Shown: piece by piece, positions 5,312-5,759 of the stretch
Numbering within the stretch: the stretch's first letter is position 1
How the letters are laid out: each line of letters begins with the position of its first letter
NCBI GenBank assembly: GCA_007126855.1
Contig: SLAK01000400.1
Coordinates: forward strand, 1 to 5,759
Reading direction: 5' to 3'
Source: Dehalococcoidia bacterium
GTDB lineage: Bacteria; Chloroflexota; Dehalococcoidia; Tepidiformales; Tepidiformaceae
Length of the DNA: 5,759 nt
Translations under genes and position numbers: made by a program
Notes under the pieces: generated by a model
What the model saw: the letters and a program-made list of their open reading frames with translations, nothing else
What the model was told of the DNA's origin: nothing
Databases searched by the model: none

Positions 5312-5759
5312 ATGACGACGCTGCTGATCGATAACTACGACAGCTTCACCTACAACCTCTACCAGTACCTGGCGGAGATGGGCGCGGACGTGGTGGTGCA
5401 CCGGAACGACCAGATAACCCTGGATGAATGCATCGCGCTGAAGCCGGACCACGTGGTGATATCGCCGGGCCCGGGGAGGCCGAAGGACGCGGGGATTTCG
5501 TGCGATGTGGTGCGGGCATTCGCGGGCAAGGTGCCGGTGCTGGGCGTGTGCCTGGGCCACCAGTGCATCTACGAGGTATATGGCGGATCGATCGACGGGG
5601 CGGGTGAGATCGTGCACGGGAAGACGTCGGTCATTTCGCACGACGGCAAGGGCGTGTTCGCGGACCTGCCACAGCCGCTGGAGGCAGTGCGCTACCATTC
5701 GCTGGCAGGAACGCCCGAGTCGCAGCCCGAAGAGCTCGACGTCACGGCATACTCAGACA
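5312..5759 (+). CDS. trpG: Anthranilate synthase component II, glutamine amidotransferase (3' truncated by window)
   Basis: This class I glutamine amidotransferase releases ammonia from glutamine and passes it to TrpE. The first 149 residues are visible of an expected 190-200. They include LLIDNYDSFTYNL (4-16), SPGPG (51-55), the nucleophile elbow GVCLGHQ (78-84) with Cys80, VHGKTS (101-106) and RYHSL (127-131). The catalytic His and Glu of the triad lie beyond the window. TrpG and PabA cannot be told apart from sequence alone, and one protein often serves both TrpE and PabB; the linkage to trpE favours trpG. It starts four bases after the stop of the preceding gene. It is cut by the window edge, not broken. 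Confidence 0.95.
   Translation, partial: MTTLLIDNYDSFTYNLYQYLAEMGADVVVHRNDQITLDECIALKPDHVVISPGPGRPKDAGISCDVVRAFAGKVPVLGVCLGHQCIYEVYGGSIDGAGEIVHGKTSVISHDGKGVFADLPQPLEAVRYHSLAGTPESQPEELDVTAYSD

Overview
The window is high-GC bacterial DNA and looks like one densely packed operon read entirely on the + strand. Eight genes, plus the tail of a ninth, are joined by 1- to 4-base stop/start overlaps or by gaps of 4 and 18 bases. There is no intergenic stretch long enough for a promoter, attenuator or terminator, so transcription probably starts upstream of the window and runs past its end. No RNA gene, CRISPR array, insertion sequence or phage gene was seen. The gene content and base composition would fit a high-GC lineage such as Chloroflexota, but that placement is a weak guess.

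Layout: positions 1-72 are the last 23 codons of an unidentified gene. Positions 69-545 encode a small four-helix-bundle-type protein with an Arg/Gly/Asp low-complexity tail. Positions 545-1570 are trpS (tryptophanyl-tRNA synthetase) and 1570-3057 are trpE (anthranilate synthase component I). Then come four genes that are not classical trp genes: a degenerate Nudix-domain protein (3076-3468), a degenerate Nudix domain fused to a carboxymuconolactone-decarboxylase-like domain (3465-4331), a HAD-like hydrolase with an altered motif III (4328-4975), and a small protein of unknown family (4972-5307). The window ends inside trpG (5312-5759), the glutamine amidotransferase partner of TrpE.

How the genes work together: TrpE and TrpG form anthranilate synthase, the first committed step of tryptophan synthesis, and TrpS loads tryptophan onto its tRNA, so the operon joins making and using tryptophan. 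The four genes between trpE and trpG are the unusual part. Two carry Nudix folds lacking most of the catalytic Nudix box, and the HAD protein lacks the usual motif III lysine, so several of them may bind ligands or have changed chemistry. The other notable signal is a perfect 10-bp hairpin at 516-538. It lies in the end of the four-helix-bundle gene and buries the Shine-Dalgarno sequence of trpS, which suggests that trpS translation depends on ribosomes arriving from the upstream gene.
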